Source: Icerya purchasi (Eukaryota > Arthropoda > Insecta > Hemiptera > Monophlebidae). From it: DNA of 64,000 bases. Shown here piece after piece: positions 35,307-46,384 of the stretch. Under the pieces are notes generated by a model. That model saw only the letters and a list, made by a program, of their open reading frames with translations, was not told where the DNA came from and ran no database searches. The stretch is taken from the NCBI GenBank assembly GCA_039619475.1, contig CM077115.1:413486557-413550556 (forward strand). The letters run 5' to 3'. Made by a program: the position numbers and the translations under genes. The stretch's first letter is position 1; each line of letters opens with the position of its first letter.

Positions 35307-36369
35307 CAGCGGCGTCAAGTTAGCCCCCCCCCCCCATGACGGAATTACAAAATCAAATTTAACTAAACAAATTGTGCTCGTTTTGTGAAAAATTGTGCTG
35401 ATACAAGAATTTTTCGCCGCACTATGACACGCACTATTAGTAAAAATTGATCCGGGGGACTGAGAATTTTTAAGTATATACGTAGATAACGATTATTTTG
35501 TACCAAATTGTGGTGATAATAAAAAAAAATTTCGCCAAAACAAAGGAAATTCGTTTTAATGGTAAAAACTCCAAATTTTCGAATTTTTCAGGAATCCATT
35601 TTATTCGAAGGTTTTTTATTGTTTCACGTCGAATTGTTGTGTCAATAACGCGTACTTATAAATTTTCTAGATCTTCCAATCTGCCAAAAAAAAAGAATAT
35701 CGCTGGTCCATCAAATTTTCGTTTTCTAATAAGTTTTCATGAAGTAACACAACGCATGTAGAGGTAGATTGCCGATAGCAACCTGCTTACCGTGAAATTA
35801 GAATACGATTATTAAGATTTAGCTTCAGAAAAATAATTTACGCTGGACGCCGTGTTCTAAAAAAAATTCTTCTAATGCTCAGCGTGTAACTTACACCACG
35901 ACCATTATTATCATCAGGCTTTTCTGATGACGGTCAGTATAAGCTGTCCGAAACGTTGAATATTAAAATAACGGATTTTTTATAACGTCTTCCGTATAAT
36001 TACTTTTCTAATCATATTCACCGTTGAAGTTTCAGATGTTTAAAATTTAGCTTTATCATAAAATGGCGCAAGGTATTTTTACTTTTATTCGTACGGTTGT
36101 ACGTATTTTGTCGATATTGTTTGTTTTTGTAGTTTTGTGTAGTTGTTTTATTTGATTTTTGATGTAAAGTTTAATTAATCTGTTATTGTTATCATTTCCG
36201 TTTTTTGATTAGTTAGCCGCCCAGACCAATTTTTAATGTAATACTACGTGTTACAGTGCGGCACAACAATTTTTTATTATCGGCACAATTTGGCGCGAAA
36301 CGACCACTGTTTGTTTTAAATTCAATTTTATTTTGAAATTCCGTCATGGAGGCTAACTCGATGTCGCTA
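35307..36369. mobile_element. Possible DNA transposon with long, diverged terminal inverted repeats
   Basis: The left end CAGCGGCGTCAAGTTAGCC (35307) matches the reverse complement of the right end, TAGCGACATCGAGTTAGCC (ending 36369). Similarity continues inward: ATGACGGAATT, CAAAAT.AAATT, then AATTGTGC(T/C)GATA and GCCGCACT(A/G)T.ACACG on both sides, giving arms of roughly 130-150 bp. The right side reads ...CCGTCATGGAGGCTAACTCG. No transposase was recognised in the 0.75-kb interior. CAGYGGCGTC-like ends suggest hAT-type, but I see no convincing 8-bp target duplication. Confidence 0.55.
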
Positions 36370-36684
36370 AACTTGTATTAATTTGCCGTTGGACAGCGTT
36401 GTAATGATCGCGATCGAGAACGTATAATACCGCATCATCATTTGATGTTTTATAAAATAAATAACACGTTAAAATACTTATTTTCTATAATTTCCCCTGA
36501 ATTTTACCGGTTAATGAAAAAATTGTTCTGTAAATCGGAAATAGTTCCTCAATACACATTTTTTAAAACGAATTACAGATTGTGTTTAGGTATAATTTAT
36601 TTACAAGAGTGTAGAGTTATTATGTTCTTTTTTTTCCTTACAAGTATAAATATAATTGACGTTTTGTTTTTCGATTAGTGCGTA

Positions 36685-38100
36685 ATTTTTTTTTTTTTTT
36701 TTAAATTGTTATTGTATTACAAACTGGCCATCTAGGCCATTTAGCAATATTCTTAACAGGGAAATATTTATCATAAAGGGAGAAGTATCCAATAGTACCT
36801 ACCCGATAAACTTTACCTTAAACAAGGTCATGAGGTTTCTTACGCTTCAGCCGCCTCCTGTCATTAGCAGTATGTAGCAGTCCAGCAGCAAGTTTATTCG
36901 GATGACTTTCCAAGTGTCTTTCTGCATGTCTTCGGGCATGAGTTTTAATAACATCTGCCACATACTCTATCCCTAAATCTTGATGCAAAGTTCGATTTGA
37001 TAAATACCATGGCGCCTTGGTTACGAGCCTAAGGATTTTATTCTGCGCGGTCTATATTATCTTCAGATTTGTAGGTTTAGCACAACCCCAAATCTGTACT
37101 CCGTATGTCCAAATAGGCTTCAAGATACTTGTGTATATCAAACGTTTATTATCAATACTTAAAACGCTATTTCTTCCTAGAAGCCAGTACATTTTTTTAA
37201 CACGAATATCTATTTCTCTTTTCTTTGTCTGAATGTGCTGCTTCCATGTTAAACGACTATCTCGGTGTAATCCCAAGTACTTAACTGTTGTTCTCACAGG
37301 CAATTTCAGTCCATTTATCCTAACAGTTGGGGTTATGACTTTTCTATTCGTGAAATGAACGTTTACCGATTTACTTTCGTTGATCTGAACTTTCCACTTT
37401 TTAAACCAGCTTTCTGCTTCGATAAGGGCCTTCTGAAGATTGTCGTTTGCTATCTTCGGATCTGAATGTGACGCAAGTAATGCCGTGTCGTCAGCAAATG
37501 TAGCTACCTGAACATTTTCCGGTACAGGAAAGTCTGCTGTATATATCAAGTACAGCGTGGATCCCAGAACTGATCCCTCGGCCATTCCTGCTTGAACTGG
37601 ATATAGTTCTGAAAACGTGTGTTCATAGCGCACCTGGAAATATCGATTATGCAGATATGAACTCAACAAGAGATATAACCTAGTTGGTAACAGAATTTTT
37701 AATTTATATAATAGACCATTATGCCAAACTTTATCAAAAGCCTGTTGGACATCGAGAAATGCCGCTGTACACACGTTTTTTTTTTATTTCCGAACTTTTT
37801 TCTATTACACTTACCACTCTGTGCAGCTGATCCACCGTGGATTGCTGTTTTAAGAAACCGAATTGATGTTGTGGAATTATATTATATAGGTATGGCTGCA
37901 ATCTATTTAATACCAATTTATCCATTACCTTCGACATAACAGGCAACAAGGAAATGGGTCGATAAGACGTAACAGCATGCGGATTTTTTGCTCGGTTTCG
38001 CAATCATAATAATTTGCGCAAACTTCTATCGCACCGGAAAATAATGTAGGCGCGTAATAAGTATCTTACGAAATTTTTGGACAATAAATACAGTTTAGTA
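36685..38100 (-). pseudogene. Jockey-like retrotransposon, 5'-truncated RT
   Basis: Minus-strand order: QIIMIAKPSK near 38030, TSYRPISLLPVMSKVMDKL, HQFGFLKQQSTVDQLHRV, a frameshift near 37780, AAFLDVQQAFDKVWHNGLL, AGMAEGSVLGS, the catalytic FADDTALLAS at about 37490, VKYLGLHRDSRLTWKQHI, PIWTYGVQIWGC, a frameshift near 37050, then KILRLVTKAPWYLSN and RHAERHLESHPNKLA, ending near 36815. A poly(A) end is marked by the T-run at 36685-36702. The usual PQGS motif has become AEGS. Three frame lesions and missing APE/ORF1 make it inactive. Same group as the fragment at 3.3 kb. Confidence 0.85.
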
Positions 38101-38952
38101 TCTTCTGTGCGTGTGGCATAGTTTACGTGTCAGGGGGGAAACTAGAAAAGTCTGGAACAAAGTCGGAGATATTTGTTTTAAAAAACAAAAAAAATAAATA
38201 AAATCGGTGTATTTTACTGTTTTAATTACTCTAATATTATTTCATATAAGCGAAATATCAAGATGTAATAAATTAGTCGCAAAACATTATTCCATTATTT
38301 TAACAGTGATATAATCTTTTAATTAATCTTTTGTTTAGTTATGTTTACATCTTTTCAGAATGCAAAATATTTCCTACGTTAAACCGTAATTATGCTGAAA
38401 TAAATTACAGAGAACAACTCAGTATTTTCCCGATTTACAACAACTAGTCGGTGCTTTATAAAATTTAATTTTTTGGTTGAACTATTTATATATTTATGAA
38501 ATATGAAATAACCGTTTTTTTTTAATACGCATTTTTTTGTTTCCATACTAAATGAAAACAAAAGTAAACACTGAATAATCACTAAACCGCCGAATACTTT
38601 TAAACAAAGGACCTCGATATATAAAAGGGTTATGATCCTTCTTTCACCTTCAAATAGCGTTTTCTAATCGTTTTATCGTTGCTGAATATAACATACTAAA
38701 AGAAAAAATCAAATACTAAATTCTATTAAAATTCTTATAAGTACGCTTTCAAATCATCGTGTATTCTGAGCAGCACATAAATTTGTACCTATAAACAACG
38801 TGTCCTCGCGGTTGTGAAATAAAAATGAATGCGATCGAAAAATTCGTTTACATCGGGATTTATCGCAACTTCTTATATTTCACGGAAAACATTTTAAACA
38901 AAAAGTGATGAAAAAGTTATTAATTTAAAAAAATTACACACCTATCGCAAAC

Positions 38953-39400
38953 ATGCATTTTACGGATTTTATAACAGATGACCGGCCGCTTTGCGATGTA
39001 GCTGCTAACGAACATCGCTCTCGTAATACACTGCCAATAACATTCTCCAGTTGTCTAAGAAAGTTCATTTGCAGTTTCGGCTACGCTCATATCCTCTGTT
39101 CTTTTCTAATTAACATTCTCTTTCCGTCTTTTTATTCTGCCTCTCTTCCTTCTTTGTTTCGTATATTTTCTTCTTTATAGTAGTACTATGTTATTTCTTC
39201 TTTAAGCCAGTTGCACCTCAATCGTAGCCTGTTTCCGTTTTCTTGTTACCGTTTTCCACTTGTAGAGAGACTACTCTCTTAATTGTTCTTTGCACCTTCC
39301 CCCGGTGATAATCAGGAAGGTTTCTCTGATCACATCCTTTCCGAATGCTCCGCCGTACAGCTATAAATTGCGCGAACAGTGCTTCTTCAGGTAGCTAGTT
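38953..39400 (+). pseudogene. Very decayed family A-like C-terminal scraps
   Basis: Translation near 39225-39365 gives SLFPFSCYRFPLVERLLS and later SDHILSECSAV, which can be lined up with the family A segment SLLPASRFRFALVQSPLC..NHVLFECS. Upstream near 39030, ITFSSCLRKFI resembles PISLASCLRKLFE but is out of order for a continuous copy. Several frame changes are needed, so this is tentative. Confidence 0.35.
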
Positions 39401-40110
39401 CTTTAATTATCGTCGAACGTAAGACTAATTTTTGCACATAACATTATAGTACAGCGAAAACTATGAAAATCACCGCAGTATAGTTTTACGTTTATTATTA
39501 TTATTATTATTTTTTTTTTTTATCGTATTTTTGCACTTAGCGCAGTATTTTAAATAATTGTTTCGGGTGATTATACATATATTTTTCTTTACTAGCCCAG
39601 GGCTTCTAATGTGTGAAAATTCATTGAAGTTTTTCATTTTATTCATTTTCTGCCTTTAGGAAGTATTTAAAATATTTAGAAAAACATAAAAAAAAAATAG
39701 AAGTAAAGTTAAACACACATTGTTACTTTATCGGCTTCGAACTGTTTAGAGATTACGGTTCAAAGTGATGTTCGGAATTGCTACCTGCAACAGAGAGTTA
39801 AAGAAAATTCGAACAGAATTTATCTAGGTGACGTACACCTTAATTAACACTGAATTTATAGCTCTTAAACAAACTAGTAAGGTCTACAAAATATATGTGT
39901 ACATATATGAAAGCATATAAACTATCCTTTAGGCTTCGCCAAAGAATAGGTTCCTTGTACTTCCAGCTGCTAGATTTTCTGTAAGGTTTGTAGGATGGTT
40001 GTTTCAAAAAGAGTAGGATACAGGGATCAACTCTCGATTAGTATAGGAGTGCCTAGTTCGTATCAACGTTCAATAATAGACGGAAAAGTCCATTAAACTA
40101 CAACATTCAA

Positions 40111-42121
40111 TTGAACAATGCACCCAACCAAAATTTCGAAAGCACGCAAATTTTAGAAATGAACTTGGATCGAAAATTATCGCTTAAAAGACAAGTTGAA
40201 AACCTGACAACAAGGTATCAAAAATCCCGAAATGTATTAAAAATCACCGGTCATGCTAAGTGGGGAGGAGATGGAAAATTTCTGAAAAACCTCTACTCTG
40301 CATTGACACTATCAATGTGGGACTACAAATTCGTAATATGTATAGTAGCCGAAAAGATAACTTAATCGAAAAGTTAAGCAATGCTCAAAATTCCGCTCTA
40401 CAAATTATTTCAGGCGCATTTTATACAAGACCGATTGCTAACCTTCACACTGAGGCGAACAACGTTTTACCCTTAAAGCATAGAAGAACTCTTCTATTTT
40501 TAAAGCGCTATGTAAAACTATCTTCAAACTTAACAAATCCTATGCTCGAAGGAACCATCTCATCGAATTTCACTCATCCGTGCAAGAAAAACCTCAATAT
40601 TTCGAAACCATCGAGAATACGTGGCGAAAATATAACAAAAAACCAGATATCTTGAACCAAACAATAGAAGAACTACCTCCACGGTACGTGAACTTCCAGA
40701 AGGCTATGACAAACATAAACAGGTCCAAAAAAAAAAAGGATAGAACTTTAATGAAAGAACGCAAAAAAATAATCTACTCAACTTGGAAGACATTAACTTC
40801 CTCAGTTACATAAATTACACCGCATCCTCCGCGCCAGAATTTTCTCGATCCTACAAAGCTATTCAAACCGTCAGTCCTATTATACTGATGGTGCGAAATC
40901 GTGGCCCGGCACCGAATAGTCCCCTACTGCTTGTTCCTTTTACTCTGGCCTGGTTTCGTCGTCTTCCCGGCTCCATGACCATTGTTCCGTTCTCGATGCC
41001 GAACTTTATGGCATATTCCTAGCCCTTTAATCTATAGTGAAATCCCTCAACCCAGCAGTCGCATTTTGATTGTATCTGATTCGCTTGCAGCTTTGGATAC
41101 CCTTTCCCAACAAAAACCCCAGTTAACTATATAATCACTGTTTGATCGAATCCATAATCCTAGAGCTGATATCATCCTCCCACCAAATTACCTTCCTGTA
41201 GGTGCCAGGCCACACTGGACTTATGAGTAATATGTCAATTGATACTGCTGCAAAATCTGCTCTGCCCCATGCCTTGTTCTTCTCCTCATCCCTCTGACAG
41301 AATAAAATCGATAAAAATTTTAGTGCATTCCTGATGGAAGCAAGATTGGCTCTCCAAACAAGCTTGCTCTCTGACGGAGATAAAACACGGTATTGACCTT
41401 TGGTTCGGTCCTTCCGACCTTTATAGAACCCATTTTGTCGCTATGACTTTTTGAATGTCCCTTTTGTTTCCTACCCCCCCCCCCGCTCCTCCAATAAAAA
41501 ACACCTGCTCCTGGAGCGTCCTTCTTTTGCTCTTCAGCGCTCTAATCATCGCATAGTGTCTCTGCAGTCACCTCTGGGTAACTCATCCGTGAATATTGCA
41601 GACACTATTCAGTTTCTTTATATAACTGATTTGTTTTGAGTCATTTAGCGTTTGCGCCGTTATAGTGTCGTAATAGCCCCGGCAGCTGCACACGGCACTC
41701 AAAAAAAAATAGAAACACAATAACAGATTGGAGAACCAGTTACTGGAAAAGCAGACAAGATGAAACCGTCCTTTCAAGGTATGTAATAGAGGGCACTTCA
41801 GCTTCATGCACAAGTATGTTTTTGATAGAGAGCCAACGCCACTTTGCGACACTTGTAAAATGATTCTCACAGTGGAACATCTTTTAATAAAATGCAAACA
41901 GTTCGGCACTTAACAGTCTGTCACATCGAAGGAAACCGCCTTCAGAAATCCTCTCAGACCGTATGGAAAATTCTCAAAATCTACTAAAATTTTTAAAAGT
42001 TTTTTCACTGTGTATCGATTAATTTAAGTACATTCAACTTTTAAGCTTGTAAAAATTTCTAAATGAAATTTTAATAATATTTCGTCACGAATGTCGAGCG
42101 ACAAAAGTCAAATTAAAAAAA
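40111..42121 (+). pseudogene. Decayed I-type retrotransposon 3' half (RT tail, RNase H, zinc knuckle)
   Basis: Order-conserved remnants: ILEMNLDRKLSLKRQV with GHAKWGGDGKFL (RT tail), LSNAQNSALQIISGAFYTRP, RNase H pieces YYTDGAKSWPG (Asp), LDAELYGIFLAL (Glu), IVSDSLAALDTLS (Asp) and VPGHTGLMSN with DTAAKSAL, then RGHFSFMHKYVF, LCDTCKMILTVEHLLIKC (zinc knuckle) near 41800-41905, and a tail GTCGAGCGACAAAAGTC followed by A-rich sequence ending at about 42121. Frames change repeatedly. Motif details differ from families A and B, so this is a separate I-group lineage and one of the oldest elements in the window. Confidence 0.7.
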
Positions 42122-42569
42122 AAGTTCATATCGGTTACAAATTGCGACTGCAATTTTCGTGCGTGAATAAAAAATTAATAACGATGTATCAGCATCATAA
42201 CTTTGAACGATTTTAGCAGATTTATTTAACGCAAACAAAAAAATAAAATCATCTTTGATCTTTTTTTATTAAAAATATATTAATTTTTATAAACGGCGAA
42301 CCGGGATGTATACGGTTATATTTTTACTCATTATTTATAGTAAATCTAACGAAACCGATGGAGGTCTCTGTTTTTCTTCGTGTTTGCAATATAAATGATA
42401 ATTTGTTTAATAATCGATGAAAAATATATTCCGGAAGTTGAATTTTCTATTTTGTTATTTTTTTTTTAGGACTCGCCTATCGAGGGTATTGACTCAGCGC
42501 TGCAATTCGAAAAATCATCAATGGGGAAAGAAACTAAATTTTAATACGATTAAAAATTGACGAAAGGAA

Positions 42570-43070
42570 GGAGTAAATAATCGTAGGGATTACACGATAA
42601 AAGATATATACGAAGCGGAAGAATTTAATAGGGGGTAGGAAGAGAAAAGCTTAAGAGCTGAACGTAAAAATCGGCGTGCTGGGAAGTGCGGAACATACAG
42701 TGAAAATATGATCAGTATCGAAAATTAAACTGTAATCTTTTGGGTGGAAAGCACAAAACGGAGAGAAAATATGAGAAAAGCGAAAAAGAGAGAAAGGAAG
42801 TTATGATTAGAGCGAAGACGGGGGGAAGATGACAGAAATAAAAGAACGATAGGGAGATGTGAAAGCGGTACCTTGATTGAGACGGTAGGTAAGACTGAAT
42901 CGACAGATAAAAAGGCTACTGTAGATTTGAAAAAAGGTAAGTACGAGGACAGATTGCCATAGCTTAAAATGGTAGTTTTTTGAGAGGAAATTCATGTTAG
43001 GAGCAGGAAATTTAGTAAGGGAACGAACGTTAAATTCTCTAATAAAACGAAGTAATGGTAAATGTTGGAC
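42570..43070 (-). pseudogene. Decayed family A-like ORF2 C-terminus
   Basis: The minus strand reads HFKLWQSVLVLTFF, PYRSFISVIFPPSSL, then CAFHPKDYSLIFDTDHIFTVCS, matching the order and spacing of family A (HRDFWTDLYPSFF, ISRSVISSIVRL, CPFH..CDANHVLFECS). A stop separates the two halves. No tail was identified. Confidence 0.45.
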
Positions 43071-44502
43071 ATTAAGAAATGATAATAGTTTATTTGATAC
43101 GACGACATTCTAGTTATAACAATTAATATGACCAATTTCCACGATACGTATACATTTATCGAAGTGTAGTCAACGTATATATTTGTTTATAGAATAAAAA
43201 AGGCCGTTTTACTTTTGCTTATATTTCTTTTGGAAATTCTTCGCACAAATTGAAATATAGCAGGTGTCACGTATCAGAGCTAAGTTTATCTTATTGTGTC
43301 TAATCTGGAGTAAGGAAGTTTGTCTTTTTTTGTTTAAGAAATTTTGTAAGAGGTGGTGTTCAGTACTTTTATTTAGGGTCTTTATAGTTTCAGTATTATA
43401 GTGAAGTGAAGAATACTCTTTCAGTTATTGATGTAATGACGGCTCACTTTTAAGATGAAAAACATTTTCCAATAAGAACGTACGAGAAAAGAAAAGAAAA
43501 GAAAAGAAAAAAAAAAAAACGAAAATAGTTTTAAAGAAACTGGAATTTGTTTTCAGCATATATATATATATATTATATTTGCCACTTCGTAAAACTCTAA
43601 AACGTACCTGAAGAAACTTTTTTTGTTACTCGATGTTTTGAATTTAATATTCAATACACTAAAAAGTTTTCACAAAGAATATAGAAGTGCGATAAAAAGT
43701 TTAAAATGAAATTAAAATTAAAGCAGATACTTTCGGAATCAATTAATTTCCGAACTTTTCCTCACTAATTTCACTTTGATAGTTTTTAAAATCATATCGA
43801 ATTTTAAAATAATCAAGAGATAGAGTGATCGGGCGGATTAGAAAACGGAAAAAAAAAGTATAACGGAAAAATGGAAAAATAATGTAAACACGCGGCAGTT
43901 AAGAAAGAACAAGTGAGGGAAAGAATTTAAACTACCGAGGTAGAAGAGAGTTCGGACAAAAAATTAGAAATTACAAAAAAAAAAAAGAAACCAAGTCCGC
44001 CTAGCTTATAATTATATTCGGAGATGCAACAGTTCTAAGACATTTGAAATATTTCGCGAGCTATTTCAGGCGGATTGTCTAAAGTTCTCGATATGCAATT
44101 CTTTTAAAATGACATTGTCAATACTGTTAATGGAAAATACTCGTATCACCAGCGCTGTTTTATCGTCAGTGTAGATATTTTATCTTGCGTGTTGTAATTT
44201 TTAATTGGGACACGTGTAACTTTCGATTTCTTTGCACTAAACAAGCTTCTCAGTTTATCGAGTTTCTTTTGAGGGTTTTCCGCTTCAGTAATGTCATAAG
44301 AGCCGTCCAATCGCCTGCCTGTCTGAAAGTCGTTTGGCTAACCTATTAGCGCGTACATTAAACGCAGAAAAGGGACCAATATTTGCCATTCGTTCCTATC
44401 TTCATTACGTATTATGCGTTAATTATACTTTAATTATCGCGTTCTGCTATAAATAAACCACCTCAAATAGTTTCCGGTTATACCGAGTATCAAGGGAGTC
44501 GC
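43071..44502. other. Unassigned AT-rich sequence
   Basis: No gene or element recognised. Short (AT)n near 43558-43572 and A-runs near 43486-43520. Confidence 0.4.
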
Positions 44503-44790
44503 CAGGCAATGAGCCAGGAGGGGGGGACAAGGCGATAGAAAGAGAATATGAGTTATAGGAAAAATAAAATTTATAATTTGTAAAGGGGCTTAATATTTTA
44601 TTAAGCAAGAATAAAATCTAAATTAAAACATAATTTTCGTGGGTTTCTGGCGAATTGTTCTACTACTTTATTATAAAAGTCTTCCAAATTGTCCATGATT
44701 ACGCGTCCATGAATACTCATCATGGCCAGTTGATTAAAAAGTTCCAAAGCTCCAGAAGGGCGACGCTCATGCCGAATATTCTCTGTTTAG
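44503..44790 (-). pseudogene. hAT transposase C-terminal fragment with terminal repeat
   Basis: A minus-strand frame of about 60 codons ending at 44601 reads RRPSGALELFNQLAMMSIHG, then FYNKVVEQFARNPRKL. This resembles the C-terminal dimerisation region of hAT/ZMYM-type transposases, which follows a pattern of the form RLSxLALLSIxx. About 75 bp beyond the stop, CAGGCAATGAGCCAG followed by GAGGGGGG (44503-44525) looks like a hAT terminal repeat and resembles the left end of the MITE at 21557. The other end and the rest of the transposase are missing. Confidence 0.55.
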
Positions 44791-44799
44791 TTTCGGATT

Positions 44800-45583
44800 T
44801 AAAATTACACGTATATCGTACAATATTTTAGCTAGGTTAATAGTATTTACAGGCCTCCACCGATGTTAATTACAAAATAAATTTGAGATGTTGCAGATGT
44901 TTCAATACCGGATCTCGAACTCACGTTGATAAAACTACAAAATGACATCAGGCTATCCGAAAGAATTAGAACACTAATTCTTTTCTTTTTTTTTTTGGAA
45001 TTACTCTTACAGGTGAGTTATAACTGGGCAGTGGTTAGCACTATGCTATAAGTTCGGAATAATGATCAAACGAGTAAGCGAACAAACTATGGCCACATTC
45101 ATGATTACATTGCTATTTCTGGGGTTGCGTTTCTTAATTTAGTGGAACTACGAGACTATCGCAGAAGGCCATAAGTTTATCGTTCTCTACGATCAGTGAA
45201 CAATAAAAAATTGAGAATTCGAATAGCGCAGAACACGAATGTCATATAAGAGAGACGATTTCTATAAATAAAATGCGAGGAAACTCGCGTTACTTATTTC
45301 ACAAAGCCGCAGATCCATTCGACTGATTAATCGTACGAAGAAAATTTCAGATATACCTTTCAAACGGTTGTTTATCTTACGAAATTTTTTCGAATGACCG
45401 ACGGCACATTTTTAAAGTGAAGGGGCACTGAACGTTAATAAATGATTTCTTTTCGAAAATTTAATATCTTTCTGTGTAGATTTCTAAATTCATATTTAAA
45501 AAGCAATTTGATATTCGATTTATTGAATGAAAACATAAATTAAGCAATTATAACGTAATCATAATAATCGGATATATAGATTT

Positions 45584-45614
<31 letters not shown>

Positions 45615-45837
45615 AAAATAGTATCCGTAGTCGGTTAAGTCCACACGTAACACATTTCACAATGCGTGATTTTAAAGGTAGTTTGCATATAGGACAGAAA
45701 AATAACCGTTTGCGCATGCGCTACATTCTTGTTTCTACGAAATGAACTATCGAAGGCAAATTCGAATGTCGCCTATCCCCGTACATCTTGACTATGGCTA
45801 TTGCCGTGACACCTGGAATGTTTGACTTTTATGTCTT
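44800..45837. other. Unassigned sequence with a (CA)n microsatellite
   Basis: (CA)n of about 14 units at 45583-45610. A weak box B-like motif, GAGTTCGAGATCCGG (minus strand, near 44910), and a box A-like TGGTTAGCAC at 45032 may mark tRNA-derived repeats but do not form a tRNA. No gene seen. Confidence 0.45.
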
Positions 45838-46039
45838 TACTAACATTTTGTTAACTAATAGTTTTTGAGGAACTATATTAGTTCCGTTGCTGTTTCTGAT
45901 TTACACCAACTCGCTTCACAAATATGTTACACATTCGACTCTGTATGCCTATGCAGATGATATAGCACTTGTAATTGAGCACCATGACATTCATGTGGCC
46001 GAAAAACTGTTGCAAGAGGATGTTGATACTGTATGATAA

Positions 46040-46260
46040 CTGAAGGCAATGGGAAGGAAAGAATATAGGTAGCGTTAAAGGGAGTAGGAAGACCCAAAAC
46101 TAAAAGTTGGGTGTAAAGAATAGAGCGTTCGGTTATCCCATTGCTACTGTCCTTTGTCCTCTCCATTTCTGACCGCCTGGTTATTTAGTTATAACTGTTA
46201 ATTTTTCATGTTGTTGGGTCAAGGCCGCTGGCGCGCCCAGAGTAGGAAAAAAAAAAAAAA
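46040..46260 (+). mobile_element. Family A 3' fragment with 5' inversion (twin priming)
   Basis: A 15-bp duplication GATACTGTATGATAA (46025-46039 and 46261-46275) brackets the insert. The right part (about 46140-46260, plus strand) encodes LLLSFVLSISDRLVI and a stop, then the family A 3' end TGGGTCAAGGCCGCTGGC..GCCCA and poly(A). The left part (46040 to about 46137) is inverted: on the minus strand it encodes TERSILYTQLLVLGLPTPF and ILSFPLPSV, exactly the segment that precedes LLxSFxSSxSNR in family A. The junction is near 46137. Confidence 0.88.
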
Positions 46261-46384
46261 GATACTGTATGATAAACAACTAACGATTAATATAAAAAAA
46301 TCAAAGGTTCCATATATATATAAGGATGTCCAACAGATATAGAACACACAAACCATATATTATAATGCACAGTAATGGTTGCTT

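Noticed and set aside
35930..35990. GTCCGAAACGTTGAATATTAAAATAACGG-type sequence (split here), reminiscent of tails near some Penelope-like elements
   Set aside because: No RT or GIY-YIG coding sequence nearby; similarity rests on memory of a short motif.
44880..45060. Possible tRNA genes (box A/B-like motifs on opposite strands)
   Set aside because: Boxes are on different strands and no cloverleaf can be formed.
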